A program made the translations under genes and the position numbers. A DNA stretch of 64,000 bases from Diplonema papillatum. Its lineage: Eukaryota; Euglenozoa; Diplonemea; Diplonemida; Diplonemidae. Positions within the stretch are counted from its first letter, which is position 1. Each line of letters opens with the position of its first letter. Location of the stretch: contig JAPJBO010000808.1 of assembly GCA_030068145.1 (NCBI GenBank), forward strand, positions 1 through 64,000, written 5' to 3'. Of this stretch, positions 61,216-64,000 are shown piece by piece. Under the pieces are notes generated by a model. The model was not told the DNA's origin. It worked only from the letters and a program-made list of their open reading frames with translations, and did no database searches.

Positions 61216-62854
61216 TAGGGGGTGCGATCCTAGTGTAAATCTTGTCTATTTTATTATTTTTACCATTTTTCATAGTTTTCGGCCCCTTGCGGGTGTTGTT
61301 CAGCCTCAAAATCGGTACAGATGAGGTTATCGAGGGCGTGTGAGCCAGAAGCTGATCAGAAAGTCACCCAGAAGTGCGAAAGAGACGGAAAGCATGGTGA
61401 AAAATGGAGATTTCGCCCACCTCGACAACACGTCCGAAATCAGCCGATTTCCAGAATTTCTACAAAGAGAGTCCCAAATCGGGAGGAAAAATCAGTGTAG
61501 AGAAGATTTTGGAGCTTTTCTGGGTACAAATGACTACATCCTGAGAGTCATTCCTGTCACAGTCTGACCCTTCTGCCGTCTTTTCCGGCTGTTTTTTGGT
61601 GTTTGGATGCCCCTGGACCAAACCCGGACCAACCCGGACCATACCCGGACCAACCCGGACCACCCCAGACCAACCTGAACTAGACCCGAACTAGACCGGT
61701 TCTGGGTCAAATGCTGGTGAAACCCCCAGGGAGCACTCCACTGAGCCCAAATTGCCGAATTTACGCCACCCAGGAACTCGTACAAAAGCCACAAGAAACC
61801 CACAATGGACGCTGTGACAACTAAGGCGAATCGGTTCTTGGAGAAGATTGAGAACAGGGCCAAGTCTAGAACTGCTACAAGCGGGTCCAAATCTGGAGGG
61901 AAAATAGTGTCGAGCAACTTTTGGAGCATTCCTGGGCACAAATGACCACCTCCCGAGTCATTCCGGTCACAGTCTGACCCTTCTGCCGTCTTTTGTGGCT
62001 ATTATTGGTGTTTGGATGACCCTGGATCAAACCCGGACCATACCCGGACCAACCCGGACCATACCCGGACCAACTCGGACCAACCCGCACCAACCCGGAC
62101 AAGACACAAACTAGACCCGGTTCTAGGTCAAATGCAACTGAAAACCCCACGGAGCACTCTATGAAGCCTAAGTTGCCGAATTTACACTAACCAGGAACTC
62201 GTAAAAAGCCACATGAAACCCATATTGGACGCTGAGACAACACAGAGGCGAACCGGTGCTTGGAGAACCTTGGGACTAGAGCACTGTGTGTTAATCAACA
62301 ACAGCGAGCACTGGACGAGAGATGGGTGGATTCTGGACCAGGAAGGTGGACACCAAGGAAAACTCTGAACCAGGAAAGGTGGATTCTGGACCAGGGAGGG
62401 TGCATTCCGTACCAGGGAGTGGATCCTGGACCAGGGAGGGTAGATTCTGGACCAGGGAGGGTGAATTCTGAACCCGGGGGGGTGGATTCTAGCCCACAGA
62501 GGGTGGATTCTGGACCCGGAAGACGGGGATCTGAACCGCAGAGGTTGCAATAAGGGCCAGGGAGGCGTATTATGGACCACAAAGGCGAATTCTGGATCAT
62601 GCATGGCAGATTCTGGTTGACGAAAGGATATTTAGCTCTTTGCCAACACAGACAGATCCCTCATTTTTGCACTTATTCTTCATCATTTCCGCCCTTTTGG
62701 GCGAGATTCTGATCGATTCCGGGGTCGCCGACCCTCAAAAGTCTCATGAATACAAATGTGTTGGGCTCAAACCACCCAGAGGTGCCTCAGAAGCATGCAA
62801 AAATGGAAAAAATAATAAAATAGACAAGATTTACACGGGGAGTCGCACCCCCTA
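61216..62854. mobile_element. TA-flanked inverted-repeat element, 1.64 kb
   Basis: Terminal inverted repeats of about 50 bp: both ends read gggggtgcga (after TA), then gtgtaaatcttgtctatttt and attatttttnccattttt. The interior holds two copies of a unit of about 425 bp (61500-61860 and 61915-62275), each with a ccaacccggaccatacccgg array, and a 20-bp array (gattctggaccagggagggt) at 62320-62600. No transposase frame. It sits between two family F pieces. The TA at both outer edges suits a Tc1/mariner-type target duplication. Confidence 0.75.
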
Positions 62855-62869
62855 GGGGGGGGGTTATTC

Positions 62870-62970
62870 GGTACTTGAAGTCACGGACACATAAAAGGCG
62901 GACCAGCATCACTCTGCAGACAGGACAGCGGTGTGAGTCTGGGGGAGACTGCAAGAACGTGCTTGGAGTC
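62870..62970 (+). repeat. Repeat family F fragments
   Basis: aagtcacggacacataaaag, cagacaggacagcggtgtga and gcaagaacgtgcttgga, in scrambled order. Confidence 0.6.
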
Positions 62971-62993
62971 TGGGGGGAGAGAGAGCAGAGTCA

Positions 62994-63208
62994 AAATACT
63001 TGAGGTACTGCCTTGTGCTCATTTCGAAGGAGGCTAGAGGAGGTGAAAACAATACAACTACAAAGTGGGTCTTTTTTGTCGAACGCTTACGCCCGCCACT
63101 GAACCCAGATTTACCTGTGTTTCGTGTGGGCTACAGCACATTTACCTCCTTTGATCTATCGCAACTGGCAGTCTCCTCAAGCATTTCCTACAAAGCGGGT
63201 GCTCATAC
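62994..63208 (+). mobile_element. MITE-like family B, copy
   Basis: Full-length; slightly changed first bases (aaatacttgaggtactgcc) make its two ends more alike. Confidence 0.78.
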
Positions 63209-64000
63209 AAAAAAAAATAAAAAAGGCGCGCAGCGGCAGACGCGACGGATCTGACACAACTCATTCAGTGCATAGCGAACGAGCCTGCGCAACCCTCGCA
63301 CTCCGAACACAGACACCTTCGTTTTGACAGCTTTTTTACCCGAGCGTTTCCCCCTTTTTCTATTGATTTCTTTTCTTTTTCGGGAGATGATGTATCGTAC
63401 TACTTTTCTTTCTTTTCAAGGCGCCCGCCCAGACAGATATTTTGTCGGTGTAATCTTTAGGCAGAACCTTCGTCTACTTTTTTTTTCCCCCGTTGACAGG
63501 TACCAGGGAAAGCCTGCTACACGGGAGCCAAGCTTCACGTGTTTGGCGGTACTGCAGAGCCACGGGCCTACGGGTCAAGTGGCTACCGACTTCCCAAACT
63601 AAAGCATCAAGGCGTGGCGCACCTTGGGGCTTGGCGCTTGCGCTGAACACAAGCTCGTCGAGACGGTCAGCCACAGGGCAGGGCGGACGGGGTTGTGGCA
63701 CTGTGCTGCCTCCGTCTCAAGCTTTGCAAGCTGTGGTTGACCGTCACGTTCCTGGACCAGGAGCGGCCTTTTTCTTCTTCTTCTTCTTTTTCTTCTTCTT
63801 CTTCTTCCCGTTGACAACTCTGTGCCAGACTAGTGTTTAGTTCATGCATGTTTTGATGCTAGCGCCAAAGTCTTCTTGGGAGAAGAAATGTGAAAACGGG
63901 TTAAAAAAAGGAAGAAAGTGGTGACGGAGATGAACCCATACGGCGGATCCTCTGCTTTTTAGACTGGTTCTAAGTAGTACAGTCTTGTCTTATAAAAAAG
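63209..64000. other. Intergenic, no gene recognised
   Basis: A CTT-rich run at 63769-63806; no gene or known repeat. Confidence 0.45.

Overview
Nuclear DNA of a eukaryote, most likely an intron-poor protist or alga. Host-type genes are single uninterrupted frames (an SLC22-type transporter, an MTHFSD-type folate-fold protein, secreted or membrane Cys-rich proteins) set in repeat-rich DNA containing LINE, tyrosine-recombinase and hAT elements, many short inverted-repeat elements, minisatellites and stray large-subunit rRNA pieces. I cannot name the species. All recognised coding genes lie on the minus strand.

Layout. 1-5111: an apparently intact LINE on the minus strand. ORF1 is followed in the same frame by an ORF2 carrying OTU protease, APE endonuclease and reverse transcriptase; only one amber codon separates them, and ORF2 has no early ATG. 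Its 5' end abuts a (TG/CA)n tract of about 370 bp. 5.5-9.7 kb: dispersed repeats and a lone copy of the terminal repeat of the element at 21.8 kb. 9.7-16.6 kb: a local family of small Cys-rich single-pass membrane proteins (one short gene, one broken copy, one 600-residue gene with repeat-built tails) interleaved with a shared repeat and related 9-10 bp minisatellites. 16.6-20.3 kb: an LSU rRNA fragment, minisatellites and a 1.38 kb inverted-repeat element. 20.3-21.7 kb: an array of small GC-rich palindromes. 21.8-25.3 kb: a compact tyrosine-recombinase retroelement (gag, recombinase, reverse transcriptase) between about 255-bp direct repeats. 25.6-26.5 kb: a hAT remnant. 26.9-39.3 kb: the host gene stretch with four intronless genes, each accompanied on its 3' side by a partial copy of itself. 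39.3-64 kb: no convincing gene; several families of 100-380 bp interspersed repeats, homopolymers, minisatellites, LSU rRNA fragments and a 1.64 kb TA-flanked inverted-repeat element.

Nothing points to a host operon or pathway; the host genes look functionally unrelated. The most unusual objects are the two retroelements, the recruitment of a minisatellite as protein tail in the Cys-rich family, and the repeated 3' partial duplications.
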